From positions 434,001-498,000 of the forward strand of contig CAJTPD010000001.1 of assembly GCA_910578105.1 (NCBI GenBank): 64,000 nt of DNA, read 5' to 3'. Source of the DNA: an uncultured Odoribacter sp. GTDB lineage: Bacteria > Bacteroidota > Bacteroidia > Bacteroidales > Marinifilaceae. The position numbers and the translations under genes are program-made. The notes below the pieces were generated by a model, which had not been told where the DNA came from, did no database searches, and saw only the letters and a program-made list of their open reading frames with translations. Positions 27,461 to 36,652 of this stretch are shown in pieces; within the stretch, counting starts at the first letter, position 1; every line of letters starts with the position of its first letter.

Positions 27461-28731
27461 ACCATCAAATAACTTTTTAATACTTCCAGTCCGATTCTGC
27501 ATTGAAGGCAACGGTGCTGTTCACAATACTCCTTTGTCAATTGAATGAGTGCCTGAGATTGTAATGCGGAATCAGCAATAATACCTGAACTTTTCCATGT
27601 CCTGATAATCCGATTATCTTCTGGTTTACATTTTTCTAACAATGCCAAGGCTTTTTCCTGATATAACTCTTCTCCCCTTTCCTGCCCATACAAAAACATA
27701 AAAGGTACCACCGCATTCGTAATTAATACTTTTTTCATCTGCTTCCCCAACCCGTGTTTTTTAGATACAACCTGAATCCCCGGACGATAGTGATTCTCCC
27801 AATATTCAGAAGTATAAGTATTAAAATACTGTTCTATATCAGTCACTTGCTTAGCCTCCAATATCCGGGATAATAAAGTTCCGAATTTCCGTATAAAAGA
27901 AGCAAGTAAAGCCACACGTAAAGTAGGAAATGCATCCGGACGGATACGCATAAATTTCCACTGCTCCGGACGCATAACAACCAGATTATGCTTTCTTTTT
28001 AAATAACTGAATTCCTGCTTCAAAAAAACTATATACTCATCTTCCCTTTCCTGTTCAAGCAATCCGGCACATCCCAATAAAAGAGCTTCCAAAGCTTCCT
28101 GCCTGTCTGCATAACGCAATAAAATCCGGTAAGGTAACAATACAGCCAATTGATAAAAAGGCTCAGAGTTTACATGCCCTGCCCAATAGCGGCAAATCAG
28201 ACGATAAAAACACTCTTCCCAATCCTGACAGGTCTGTTTTAACATCATACGGATGTCCCGGCATTTTCTTTCCAATCTTTCTATGGCTAACGTTTGAAGA
28301 AACAATTGAAAGGTCGGTTGCAGCTCTTTTAAACCACAATGACACCCCGTTCTTGGCTGAATCCCAGACAAATATTGATACTCCACATAAAGCTGGTCTG
28401 CATAATCCAAAACAATGGTTGTTATTCTCCGTCCCTGGCTATTATAAATAATCCGGTCTGCATTCCGTACTACAGACAGAATCACATTGTCATAAGCAGC
28501 ATCTTCATGATGCCCATGCCTGTACCAGTCACTGTTATTTAAGTGTATCTCCACATTTCCGGCCCATTCTGTCTGATTGATACGGACACGGGCATTGAAA
28601 AAATCCGGACCGGCATCCTGATTTAAACGGCCAGGTTCCAGTATTTCTACCTGTTCACCGGAAACGGCCGTAAAATCTTTACACTTAAATAAAAAATTGG
28701 CCCAAATGTACTGCAGGAAATCCTCACTCAT
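27454..28731 (-). CDS. DUF2851 family protein
   Basis: A 425-residue cytosolic protein of the DUF2851 family, which is common in Bacteroidetes. The N-terminal block is the most conserved part: FLQYIWANFLF, EPGRLNQDAGPDFFNARV, WAGNVEIHLNNSDW and HHEDAAYDNVILSVV, with several Asp, Glu and His residues. That pattern could suit a metal-dependent nuclease-like fold, but this is inference. The C-terminal half is helical, with a Cys-rich end (EQHRCLQCRIGLEVL). No signal peptide. Function unknown. Confidence 0.8.
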   Translation of the reverse strand: MSEDFLQYIWANFLFKCKDFTAVSGEQVEILEPGRLNQDAGPDFFNARVRINQTEWAGNVEIHLNNSDWYRHGHHEDAAYDNVILSVVRNADRIIYNSQGRRITTIVLDYADQLYVEYQYLSGIQPRTGCHCGLKELQPTFQLFLQTLAIERLERKCRDIRMMLKQTCQDWEECFYRLICRYWAGHVNSEPFYQLAVLLPYRILLRYADRQEALEALLLGCAGLLEQEREDEYIVFLKQEFSYLKRKHNLVVMRPEQWKFMRIRPDAFPTLRVALLASFIRKFGTLLSRILEAKQVTDIEQYFNTYTSEYWENHYRPGIQVVSKKHGLGKQMKKVLITNAVVPFMFLYGQERGEELYQEKALALLEKCKPEDNRIIRTWKSSGIIADSALQSQALIQLTKEYCEQHRCLQCRIGLEVLKSYLMVH

Positions 28732-28937
28732 AACTTTATGGCTTGATTAACGTAACAGACAACACTTATACAATAATAAAGAAAAAAAATGAAAATAACA
28801 ATATTTATTATACGTAAATGCACTGAAAAGCAAATTTGTCAAAGGCTTTTGCCCGGCAGCATATTGCCACATTGATAAAATTTATTCTATCTTTGTCAAT
28901 CCTAATTCAAAAATCATAAAAACAGTATATCAAAATT
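28732..28937. other. Divergent intergenic region, 206 bases
   Basis: A/T-rich spacer between the DUF2851 gene and a coiled-coil membrane protein gene. A single -7 element is seen near its right end. A 28-codon ORF inside it has no supporting features. I see no RNA gene. Confidence 0.5.
28888..28895 (+). promoter_or_regulatory. -7 promoter element of the coiled-coil membrane protein and fhs
   Basis: TATCTTTG matches TAnnTTTG, 42 bases upstream of the ATG at 28938. It probably also serves fhs, which starts 29 bases after the first gene. Confidence 0.55.
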
Positions 28938-29825
28938 ATGGAAGAAAACACACTGAGCCGGAACAAAAAAGATAAAATGCTGGTCATTATTATTGCAGGT
29001 TTGTCACTAATCCTCATTGCCTTGTTTATTTTTTTCATGTTGGAAAAAGCAGAAAATAAAAAACATATAGCAGCCATCCATCAGGAAAAAACAGAACTGG
29101 AACTGGAATTGACAGATTTAAGCCACAACTATGACGAATTAAAAACCAGTAACGATACCCTGAATGAAAAATTGTTATTAGAACAGGAAAAAATAGCTAC
29201 ACTGCTGGACAAAATGAAAAAATTCCGGGATAATTCATATGCAGAAATCAACCGCTACAAAAAGGAAATCGGAACTTTAAAAACTGTTTTACGTAGTTAT
29301 GTTGTACAGATTGATTCTTTGAATCAACTCAATCAGAAGTTAGCCAAAGAAAACACAGAAGTACGACAACAGATAACCTGGGTCCGGGAACGCAACCAAA
29401 AACTGGAAAACCAGCAAAAAGATATGAAAGAGGTCATTGCCCGCGCCAGTGCTTTAAAAACAGAAAATTTTATTGTATATCCGGTAAATAAAAAAGATAA
29501 AGAAATCAACTGGAAAAAATGTTTTAACCTGAAAGCAGAATTCGTAATTACTAAAAATATTACAGCCAAAAGAGGTGAAAGAGTCATCTATCTACGTTTA
29601 AAACGTCCGGACGATAAAGTTATTGCATTCAGCGATAAATCTTTTTTCAAGTATCAGAATGTCTCTTTAACTTATTCTGCCAAACGCGAAATCACGTATG
29701 AAGGCGACCGGTTGGAAATGGCTATTTATTGGCCCAATGACGGCAGCCTGGTATCAGGGAAATACACGGCAGAATTATTCTGTGATAATGAAGTTATAGG
29801 TACAACAGAATTCTTTTTAAAATAA
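28938..29825 (+). CDS. Membrane-anchored coiled-coil protein of unknown function
   Basis: A 295-residue protein with a short cytoplasmic N-terminus, one membrane helix (about residues 15-36), a long coiled coil (about 40-175), and a C-terminal globular domain of about 110 residues. The last contains FNLKAEFVITKNITAKRGER and WPNDGSLVSGKYTAELFCD and looks beta-rich, like an immunoglobulin-type domain. The layout suggests a periplasmic or surface protein held away from the membrane by the coil. I do not recognise the family. fhs follows after 29 bases. Confidence 0.75.
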   Translation: MEENTLSRNKKDKMLVIIIAGLSLILIALFIFFMLEKAENKKHIAAIHQEKTELELELTDLSHNYDELKTSNDTLNEKLLLEQEKIATLLDKMKKFRDNSYAEINRYKKEIGTLKTVLRSYVVQIDSLNQLNQKLAKENTEVRQQITWVRERNQKLENQQKDMKEVIARASALKTENFIVYPVNKKDKEINWKKCFNLKAEFVITKNITAKRGERVIYLRLKRPDDKVIAFSDKSFFKYQNVSLTYSAKREITYEGDRLEMAIYWPNDGSLVSGKYTAELFCDNEVIGTTEFFLK

Positions 29826-29854
29826 TAACCCAACTTAAATTACATACCAAAACT

Positions 29855-31522
29855 ATGACCGACATAGAAATTGCCAACCAAGTACAACTAAAACCAATCA
29901 CACAAATAGCAGCAAAACTTGGTATCAATCCGGAGGAAATTGAACTGTACGGAAAATACAAAGCGAAATTACCGCTTAATCTCATTGAGCCACAGAAAAT
30001 GCAAGGGAAACACCTGATTCTGGTATCAGCAATTTCCCCGACACCGGCCGGAGAAGGCAAAACTACTGTTTCTATCGGACTTACAGAAGGATTGAACCGA
30101 ATAGGTAAGAAAACCACTGTTGTACTCCGGGAACCTTCTTTAGGACCGGTATTTGGTATTAAAGGCGGAGCTACAGGAGGAGGATATTCACAGGTTCTTC
30201 CGATGGAAGATATCAACCTTCATTTTACCGGTGACTTCAATGCAATAGAAAAAGCCCACAATTTATTAGCCGCCTTAATAGATAACAACGTACAGAGTAA
30301 AACTTCTTCCCTGGGTCTGGACCCGCGTACCATTACCTGGAAAAGAGTTATGGACATGAATGACCGCTCTTTGCGTCACATCATCGTCGGATTGGGCGGT
30401 ACAAGTTCCGGTATTCCCCGTGAAACAGGTTTTGACATTACAGCAGCATCCGAAATTATGGCCATCCTTTGTCTGGCAGAAAGTTTCAGCGATTTGAAGG
30501 AACGCCTGGGAAATATTTTTATCGGCTACACATATGACAAAAAACCGGTATATGCCCGGGATCTGAAAGCAAACGGAGCAATGGCTGCTCTATTGAAAGA
30601 GGCTATAAAACCTAATCTTGTACAAACAATCGAAGGGAATCCTGCTATTATCCATGGCGGACCATTTGCTAATATTGCTCAAGGAACAAATTCAATTTTA
30701 GCCACCCAAATGGGACTATCCCTGTCCGACTTTGTTGTTACAGAAGCCGGATTTGGTTTTGATTTGGGAGCAGAGAAATTTTTTGATATCAAATGCGTGA
30801 AAGCCGGATTGAATCCAAGTGCAGTCGTGCTCGTTGCTACAATCCGTGCCCTCAAATATCATGGAGGAATAAAAACAGATAACCTGAAAGAAGAAAACCT
30901 CGAAGCATTGCGAAAAGGTATGGAAAACCTGGAAAAGCATGTAGAGAATATGAAAAAATTCAACATCTGTCCTATCGTTACCTTAAACAAATTCGTCACG
31001 GACACAGAAGCAGAAATACAGATGGTAAAAGAAAAATGCCGGGAGCTGGAAGTCCCGGTGGAAGTGGCCGAGGTATGGGCCAAAGGCGGAAAAGGGGCCG
31101 AAAAATTAGCCATACTGACAGCCAAAGTGGCAGAACAATGCACCTGTAAACTACGTCCGCTTTACGATTGGAATTGGGATATTCCTCAAAAAATCAAAAC
31201 AATAGCCACAGAAATTTACGGAGCATCAGCCATTGATTACACCCCGCAGGCTAAAAGTGATTTAAAGAAAATAGCTGCATTGGGCTTGGAACACCTGCCA
31301 GTATGCATAGCCAAAACCCAAAAGTCCCTGTCCGACAATCCCAAGTTATTAGGCAGACCGAAAGATTTTATCGTCACTGTGCGTCAGATTGAAATTGCAG
31401 CCGGCGCAGGCTTCGTTATTCCTATTACCGGAGAAATCATGCGTATGCCCGGGCTTCCAGACAAACCTGCCGCTGAAAACATTGATATAGAATCTAATGG
31501 CCATATTACTGGTTTATTTTAA
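29855..31522 (+). CDS. fhs: Formate-tetrahydrofolate ligase
   Basis: A 555-residue enzyme that activates formate with ATP to 10-formyl-tetrahydrofolate, in the cytosol. The nucleotide motif SPTPAGEGKTT lies near residue 62, followed by REPSLGPVFGIKGGATGGG and the family signature block GDFNAIEKAHNLLAALIDN. PKDFIVTVRQIEIAAGAGF near the C-terminus is also conserved. Length matches the family. It supplies one-carbon units for purines and related steps. The upstream coiled-coil protein gene appears unrelated in function. Confidence 0.97.
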   Translation: MTDIEIANQVQLKPITQIAAKLGINPEEIELYGKYKAKLPLNLIEPQKMQGKHLILVSAISPTPAGEGKTTVSIGLTEGLNRIGKKTTVVLREPSLGPVFGIKGGATGGGYSQVLPMEDINLHFTGDFNAIEKAHNLLAALIDNNVQSKTSSLGLDPRTITWKRVMDMNDRSLRHIIVGLGGTSSGIPRETGFDITAASEIMAILCLAESFSDLKERLGNIFIGYTYDKKPVYARDLKANGAMAALLKEAIKPNLVQTIEGNPAIIHGGPFANIAQGTNSILATQMGLSLSDFVVTEAGFGFDLGAEKFFDIKCVKAGLNPSAVVLVATIRALKYHGGIKTDNLKEENLEALRKGMENLEKHVENMKKFNICPIVTLNKFVTDTEAEIQMVKEKCRELEVPVEVAEVWAKGGKGAEKLAILTAKVAEQCTCKLRPLYDWNWDIPQKIKTIATEIYGASAIDYTPQAKSDLKKIAALGLEHLPVCIAKTQKSLSDNPKLLGRPKDFIVTVRQIEIAAGAGFVIPITGEIMRMPGLPDKPAAENIDIESNGHITGLF

Positions 31523-31721
31523 GTGACAACAAAGTACATATAATCTGTATCAATCGTTGATAAATGGTATATTTACACAGCAAACACTAAAATAAATTTT
31601 ATGTTTCTATTCTAAGAGACTATCCCAAAAGAATTTTTGAGATAAATAAATGGTTCTCTAAACCTGAAACGCAAGAAGTCTGACACATGCAAATCAGGGA
31701 CTTTATTTTAATACATGCCTT
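31523..31721. other. Intergenic region, 199 bases
   Basis: A/T-rich spacer after fhs. It holds a short TATCAA/TTGATA hairpin near 31553 and, at about 31616-31648, GAGACTATCCCAAAAG, which is reminiscent of ends of some Bacteroidetes insertion sequences. No transposase remains. No clear promoter was found for the next gene. Confidence 0.4.
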
Positions 31722-32915
31722 ATGAGAAGTAGTTTCTTGATACTTGTAATCGGTTTATTATTCCTTATCCTGACAGACAGCATACTCTGGATTCAAATCA
31801 GACAATATTTAAAGAAAAGATGGCAAATATTTTTGTATATCTTTCATTCTCTGTTTTTTATTATCACATTGATTTTATTTCAATTTTTTATCTCCCGTTT
31901 AAAAGGCCCCGGAGGATATTTTTGGATTGAAAAATTGATTGGCCTCATTTTTCTATGCTATACCCCCAAGTTGCTCTTTATCCTGTTAAATAGTATCAGT
32001 ATTATTTGCCGGAAACGATATTATCATACAGCTCAAATTATAAAAAGACTGGCATCTTTCTTCGCTATATGTCTGTTTGTGCTCTTGCTTTACAGCATCA
32101 CCCAAGGCCGGTACAATTATAAAATTGAAAAAATAACTGTTCCTTTGGAAAACCTGCCTTCCGCTTTTCAGAATTTTACCATAGTTCAACTTTCCGATAT
32201 ACACTTGGGCAGTTATGGAAAAAGTTATAAAGGTATCGCCCGTTTGATAAAAGAAGTAAATGCCCTTCATCCCGACCTGATTGTTTTTACCGGAGATATG
32301 GTAAACAACTTTGCCGATGAAATATCCCCTTGGATAAACGACTTTAAAGAACTAAAGGCCAATTATGGAAAATATGCTGTAATGGGAAACCATGATTACG
32401 GAGACTATACCCGTTGGGCAAATCCTGACGACAAAAAAAACAATCTGAAACATTTTCGTGAAAATATGGCTGAAATGGGATTTCATATGCTGAATAACTC
32501 TCATATCCCTATTGTTCTGCAAACGGATACATTATGGTTGGCAGGGGTCGAAAATTGGGGAAAACCACCTTTCCCCCGTTATGGGAAACTGGACCTGGCA
32601 TTAAATTCTATACCCGCCCACCGCCCCATTATCTTGCTTTCCCACGACCCTTCACACTGGAGGGCTGAAGTATTACATCATCCTGTTCATTTAACATTAG
32701 CCGGACATACCCATGCCATGCAAATGGGTATAAAAATCGGAAAGAAAAAATGGAGTCCGGCACAATACCTTTATCCGGAATACGATGGTTTATATCAACA
32801 GGGAAAGCAATATCTGTATGTCAGCCGGGGACAAGGGTATCTTGGATTTCCGGGACGTATCGGACTCCGCCCGGTTATTACCCAACTAAAATTAGTTGCT
32901 GAAAACAAACATTAA
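31722..32915 (+). CDS. Membrane-bound metallophosphoesterase
   Basis: A 397-residue protein with about four N-terminal membrane helices (to about residue 130) and a C-terminal calcineurin-like phosphoesterase domain. The metal motifs are LSDIHLG, TGDMVNN, GNHDYGDY, LSHDPSHW and LAGHTHAMQ, all intact. Similar bacterial proteins (YkuE/YaeI-like) are peripheral phosphodiesterases, sometimes acting on lipid or nucleotide substrates. Substrate not deducible here. The SpoIIE-type phosphatase gene starts 44 bases downstream, so the two may be co-transcribed. Confidence 0.88.
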   Translation: MRSSFLILVIGLLFLILTDSILWIQIRQYLKKRWQIFLYIFHSLFFIITLILFQFFISRLKGPGGYFWIEKLIGLIFLCYTPKLLFILLNSISIICRKRYYHTAQIIKRLASFFAICLFVLLLYSITQGRYNYKIEKITVPLENLPSAFQNFTIVQLSDIHLGSYGKSYKGIARLIKEVNALHPDLIVFTGDMVNNFADEISPWINDFKELKANYGKYAVMGNHDYGDYTRWANPDDKKNNLKHFRENMAEMGFHMLNNSHIPIVLQTDTLWLAGVENWGKPPFPRYGKLDLALNSIPAHRPIILLSHDPSHWRAEVLHHPVHLTLAGHTHAMQMGIKIGKKKWSPAQYLYPEYDGLYQQGKQYLYVSRGQGYLGFPGRIGLRPVITQLKLVAENKH

Positions 32916-32959
32916 GTTACCTCCGACCGTAAATTTCCAATAAAGGAATTATTATAAGC

Positions 32960-34822
32960 ATGGATATATTCAGTCACTTTAATTTTGCAAGACAACTGAT
33001 TTTTTACTTTGTAATTGTATTGATTGCTGCTTTCGGTTTTATTTCATGGACTTTAACAAATTCTGTAAAACACTTTATCGGAAACAATACATATACACAA
33101 GCGCAAATTTTCGCCGAAAATATACAGATCACTTTCGAAAAAGAGATGCTTGAACTGGAAAACATTCCGGATAAAATAATCAAAACATCCGGATATTGTT
33201 CTATGGAATATATTTCCACCTTACCTGAAATAGTATTGAATAATTACCCCCAAGTGCTCAGTTGCTCACTCCATTGCAACATCTCAAATCCTGACACAAC
33301 CACTCATAATCATCTCATCGCCCTTCGCAACCCCAACGGAGAAATAAAACTCAACAAACCCCGGTATTGCACATTCCGCCCTCCGACCCAAGAGCAGATT
33401 ATCCATCAAGCCCGGCATGGATACTGGATTCATTCCAATATCAGACAAGAAAAGACCATTGCTTTTTGCTATCCTTTATACGGCAACGCCAAACACCCAT
33501 TAGGATTTCTTAAATTAGATTTTCCCTACAAAACAATTACAAATTTCATTTGTAATCATAAATTATATAAATACGGCTATTTGTTTATCATTGATTCTGC
33601 GGGAAATTATCTGGTACCTCCTTTTCAACAAGGCACTGTCAATCTGTCGCAATTTGCTCCGTTCCCCTATCTGAAACAAAAAATAACCCAAGGTGGCACA
33701 AAAACAATGATTTATAAAAATAAAAACATACCTTACTTTGTTCACTACACCTCTATTCCTTATATAAACTGGTATCTGGGAATTGTATGTCCATCTTATG
33801 CAACCTTAAATTCATCCAATAAACTCTATTGGATTATCTTCATTTGCCTGGGAGGCGGACTTTTATTTCTGTTTATCGGAACTATCAATATTGTACATCG
33901 GTTATCTTATCCTTTAAAACAACTGGCCTATACAGCCCGTCAGATTGCCGACGGAAAATTTGACACCCCTATTCCACGCCTCAAATGCAGTCATGAAATA
34001 CATGAACTCTACAACTCTTTCCGTTATTTACAACACAATCTTATCAACTACATCGAAAAATTGAAAATCTCCACAGCAGAAAAAGAACAAAGGAATTCAG
34101 AAATGAATCTTGCCCAAAAAATTCAACAACGTTTTCTGCCCCACCACATTACTTTGCCTTCCCATATTGAATTGGCAGCAGAGCTTCGCCAATCCCGGGA
34201 AGTCGGAGGAGATTTGTATGAATTTTTCATACGGGAAAATCGTTTGTACTTTGCCATTGGCGATGTCTCCGGAAAAGGAGTTCCTGCCGCACTTTATATG
34301 GTGTCTATTTCCAAACTTTTCCGGTATGTAGCTTGTACACTAACCTCCACCGCTCAAATATGCAACACCATCAACCAACACATGTGCGAAGATACCGAAG
34401 ACGATATGTACATCACAATGTTTATGGGAATCCTGGACATCAATACAGGTATCCTGACATACACCAATGCAGGACATCCCTATCCATTAGTCATTCATGA
34501 CAACGGAACTTCCCATTTCCTGGATAAATGCCCGGACATGCCTATTGGTATCCTCGAAAATCATTGTTTTACAGAACATACTTACACCCTGCCCAAAAAC
34601 AATACACTATTATTCTATACAGATGGTATTACAGATACCGAAAATCCGGCAGGTCAGTTTTTTGGCAAAGAGAAATTAATCAGATGTGCTGAAAAAATGG
34701 CAGCCTCTTCTCCACAACAAATCATACAAGCAATACTGGAAGACATCACTCAACATATAGATACACATAAACAAACAGACGATTTGACTTTACTGCTTAT
34801 CCGGTTTAAAGGTATTTCCTAA
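32960..34822 (+). CDS. Sensor PP2C (SpoIIE/RsbU-type) serine phosphatase with HAMP domain
   Basis: A 620-residue membrane protein. It has an N-terminal membrane helix (about 12-32), an extracytoplasmic Cache-like sensor region (about 35-285), a second membrane helix (about 290-312), a HAMP linker (LSYPLKQLAYTARQIADGKF), and a C-terminal SpoIIE/PP2C domain. Metal-binding motifs are REVGGDLYEFF, GDVSGKGVPAALYM, FYTDGITDTENPAG and QTDDLTLLLIRF. Such phosphatases dephosphorylate anti-anti-sigma-like STAS proteins in partner switching. No STAS or anti-sigma kinase gene is nearby. The 3' end overlaps the convergent sulfatase by 33 bases. Confidence 0.9.
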   Translation: MDIFSHFNFARQLIFYFVIVLIAAFGFISWTLTNSVKHFIGNNTYTQAQIFAENIQITFEKEMLELENIPDKIIKTSGYCSMEYISTLPEIVLNNYPQVLSCSLHCNISNPDTTTHNHLIALRNPNGEIKLNKPRYCTFRPPTQEQIIHQARHGYWIHSNIRQEKTIAFCYPLYGNAKHPLGFLKLDFPYKTITNFICNHKLYKYGYLFIIDSAGNYLVPPFQQGTVNLSQFAPFPYLKQKITQGGTKTMIYKNKNIPYFVHYTSIPYINWYLGIVCPSYATLNSSNKLYWIIFICLGGGLLFLFIGTINIVHRLSYPLKQLAYTARQIADGKFDTPIPRLKCSHEIHELYNSFRYLQHNLINYIEKLKISTAEKEQRNSEMNLAQKIQQRFLPHHITLPSHIELAAELRQSREVGGDLYEFFIRENRLYFAIGDVSGKGVPAALYMVSISKLFRYVACTLTSTAQICNTINQHMCEDTEDDMYITMFMGILDINTGILTYTNAGHPYPLVIHDNGTSHFLDKCPDMPIGILENHCFTEHTYTLPKNNTLLFYTDGITDTENPAGQFFGKEKLIRCAEKMAASSPQQIIQAILEDITQHIDTHKQTDDLTLLLIRFKGIS

Positions 34823-36637
34823 TTCTGTCGTGATACTTTGCAAATACGCTTTCAGTAATGTTGTATTCTCCTGAATACTGTCCCCGGCAACAAATTGTTT
34901 GTTTTGAAGATTAAAAATACTTACCCCTTTATCCGAAACAATAGCTGCAGCATTGGGATAAGAATAAAAAGCAAAAGGCTGTGCAGAAACAGCCAAAAGA
35001 TTCCGGCTGTATTTATATCCGGAATGATCCATCCCCAATTGAGCCAATACAGTTGCAATCATATCAGTTTGCGAACCGATTGTATGAATCACTGTGTCTT
35101 GTATATTCAAGGCTCCTCCGGCTAAAAGCAAAGGAATATGATAAGCCGCCGGCAAATTAGGATCAATATGCTTAATTACCCGCGTTCCGTGATCCGCCAT
35201 CAAAATAAACAAAGTACTATCCCAAATTCCCGACTCTTTGCATTTCCGGATAAAATCACCAATACAACGGTCACTATAATGTATCGCATTCATAAACAAA
35301 TGTTCCGAATCATCGCCGGAAAAAACTTTTTCACCAGGTACAGTAAACGGCTCATGGCTACTCATATTAAAAGCCATATACATAAACGGCTGAGGAGCTA
35401 CTGTCAAATCTGCATACAAACGCTCAAACATGTATTCGTCATGTACCCCCCATTTAAATCTGTTCTCTATAGCAGCCCCCGAAAAATCATCTTCGGTCAC
35501 GACACTCTGAAAACTCATGGTAACATAAGAACGGAAACTCCCGAAATTAATATCTCCGGCATAATAATAACGGGTAGTATATCCTACACCCTCCAAGTCT
35601 TTTGGAAAACGGGGATATTGCACTATCTTATTCGGATATTTGATTAATGCGAGAGAAGGATTAGAAGGCAAACCGCTGATAGCAGCCACCATTCCTCGGT
35701 CTGAGCGGGAACCTGTCGCATAAATATTTGAGAAAAGTACTCCCTCCTTTGCTAAAGCATTCAAATTAGGAGTGACATCCGGCAAACCTCCCAACACCTC
35801 TATTGCATTGGCAGTAAAACTTTCCAATAAAAGAAATACAATATTAGGCCTTTTCATCCTTAATAATTCCGGAAATTCCCCCTCAGTTTGTTCAGCCTCC
35901 CTGATAAGCCGCTCTGCTTTTTCCGTCGGCATAAAAGAATAAGACTGCCCTGTTTTTTTGATATGCATCAGTTCATAGACAAAATTCCACACCGGATTGA
36001 TTGCCGCCTGATTAGCATACATGTTTTCAGGATGAAAAAACACAAAACTACTATTCATCGGAGCCACATTAAAACCTCCCCTTACCGGAATAATCATCCC
36101 CCCTCCAATAAGAAGAAATACAGGAATACTCCAATACTGACCGGGTGAATATTTCAAACCGGATAACAACAAACGCTTAAAAAAACACCATGCCCCCACA
36201 CAAAAAGCAGATGCAAACAAAATCAGACAGCAAATGAGCCACACAGGAGTAGATGCCATTGCCTCCCCGGGAGTTTTCAGATACATCAACGGAGTGGTGT
36301 CAATATGATATCCCCAATTCTTAAACAATTCCAAATCAATTGTCATCACAACGGAAAAGAATACCAGACAAAGAACCGTCAGTACAGAAAATGCCATTCG
36401 TACCACCCTTTGCTTTAAAAACGGACTACAAGCCAGAATCAATGCAGAAAACATCATGATATATCCTCCCAGAGAAAAATCAAGCTGTAAACCTCTCACA
36501 ATAATATGCCACACATCCCCGCCCTCCAAAGTCTCTGTGTCCTGCCATTGATAGAAAAGAAAAATCACTTTGGCTACAACCGAAAGACCTACCCAAAACA
36601 GATAGTATTTCAGCAGAAATATTAATTTTGCTTTCAT
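34790..36637 (-). CDS. LTA synthase-like membrane sulfatase/phosphotransferase
   Basis: A 615-residue protein with about five N-terminal membrane helices (to about residue 185) and a large extracytoplasmic alkaline-phosphatase/sulfatase domain. PNIVFLLLESF places a metal-ligand Glu at 272. GSRSDRGMV has Ser312 where the nucleophilic Thr is usual, and LMADHGTR carries later metal ligands. Relatives transfer phosphoglycerol or phosphoethanolamine groups to envelope glycans or lipids. Bacteroidetes make no lipoteichoic acid, so envelope lipid or glycan modification is more likely. It is 15 bases downstream of the secreted amidotransferase-fold gene in the dnaB operon. Confidence 0.86.
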   Translation of the reverse strand: MKAKLIFLLKYYLFWVGLSVVAKVIFLFYQWQDTETLEGGDVWHIIVRGLQLDFSLGGYIMMFSALILACSPFLKQRVVRMAFSVLTVLCLVFFSVVMTIDLELFKNWGYHIDTTPLMYLKTPGEAMASTPVWLICCLILFASAFCVGAWCFFKRLLLSGLKYSPGQYWSIPVFLLIGGGMIIPVRGGFNVAPMNSSFVFFHPENMYANQAAINPVWNFVYELMHIKKTGQSYSFMPTEKAERLIREAEQTEGEFPELLRMKRPNIVFLLLESFTANAIEVLGGLPDVTPNLNALAKEGVLFSNIYATGSRSDRGMVAAISGLPSNPSLALIKYPNKIVQYPRFPKDLEGVGYTTRYYYAGDINFGSFRSYVTMSFQSVVTEDDFSGAAIENRFKWGVHDEYMFERLYADLTVAPQPFMYMAFNMSSHEPFTVPGEKVFSGDDSEHLFMNAIHYSDRCIGDFIRKCKESGIWDSTLFILMADHGTRVIKHIDPNLPAAYHIPLLLAGGALNIQDTVIHTIGSQTDMIATVLAQLGMDHSGYKYSRNLLAVSAQPFAFYSYPNAAAIVSDKGVSIFNLQNKQFVAGDSIQENTTLLKAYLQSITTELGNTFKPDKQ

Positions 36638-36652
36638 CAGTAATAGAAAACA

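Noticed and set aside
28796..28880. 28-codon ORF in the gap upstream of the coiled-coil membrane protein
   Set aside because: Too short and without composition, promoter or homology support.
35138..35647. 169-codon plus-strand ORF
   Set aside because: It lies wholly inside the well-supported sulfatase gene on the opposite strand and shows no recognisable features.
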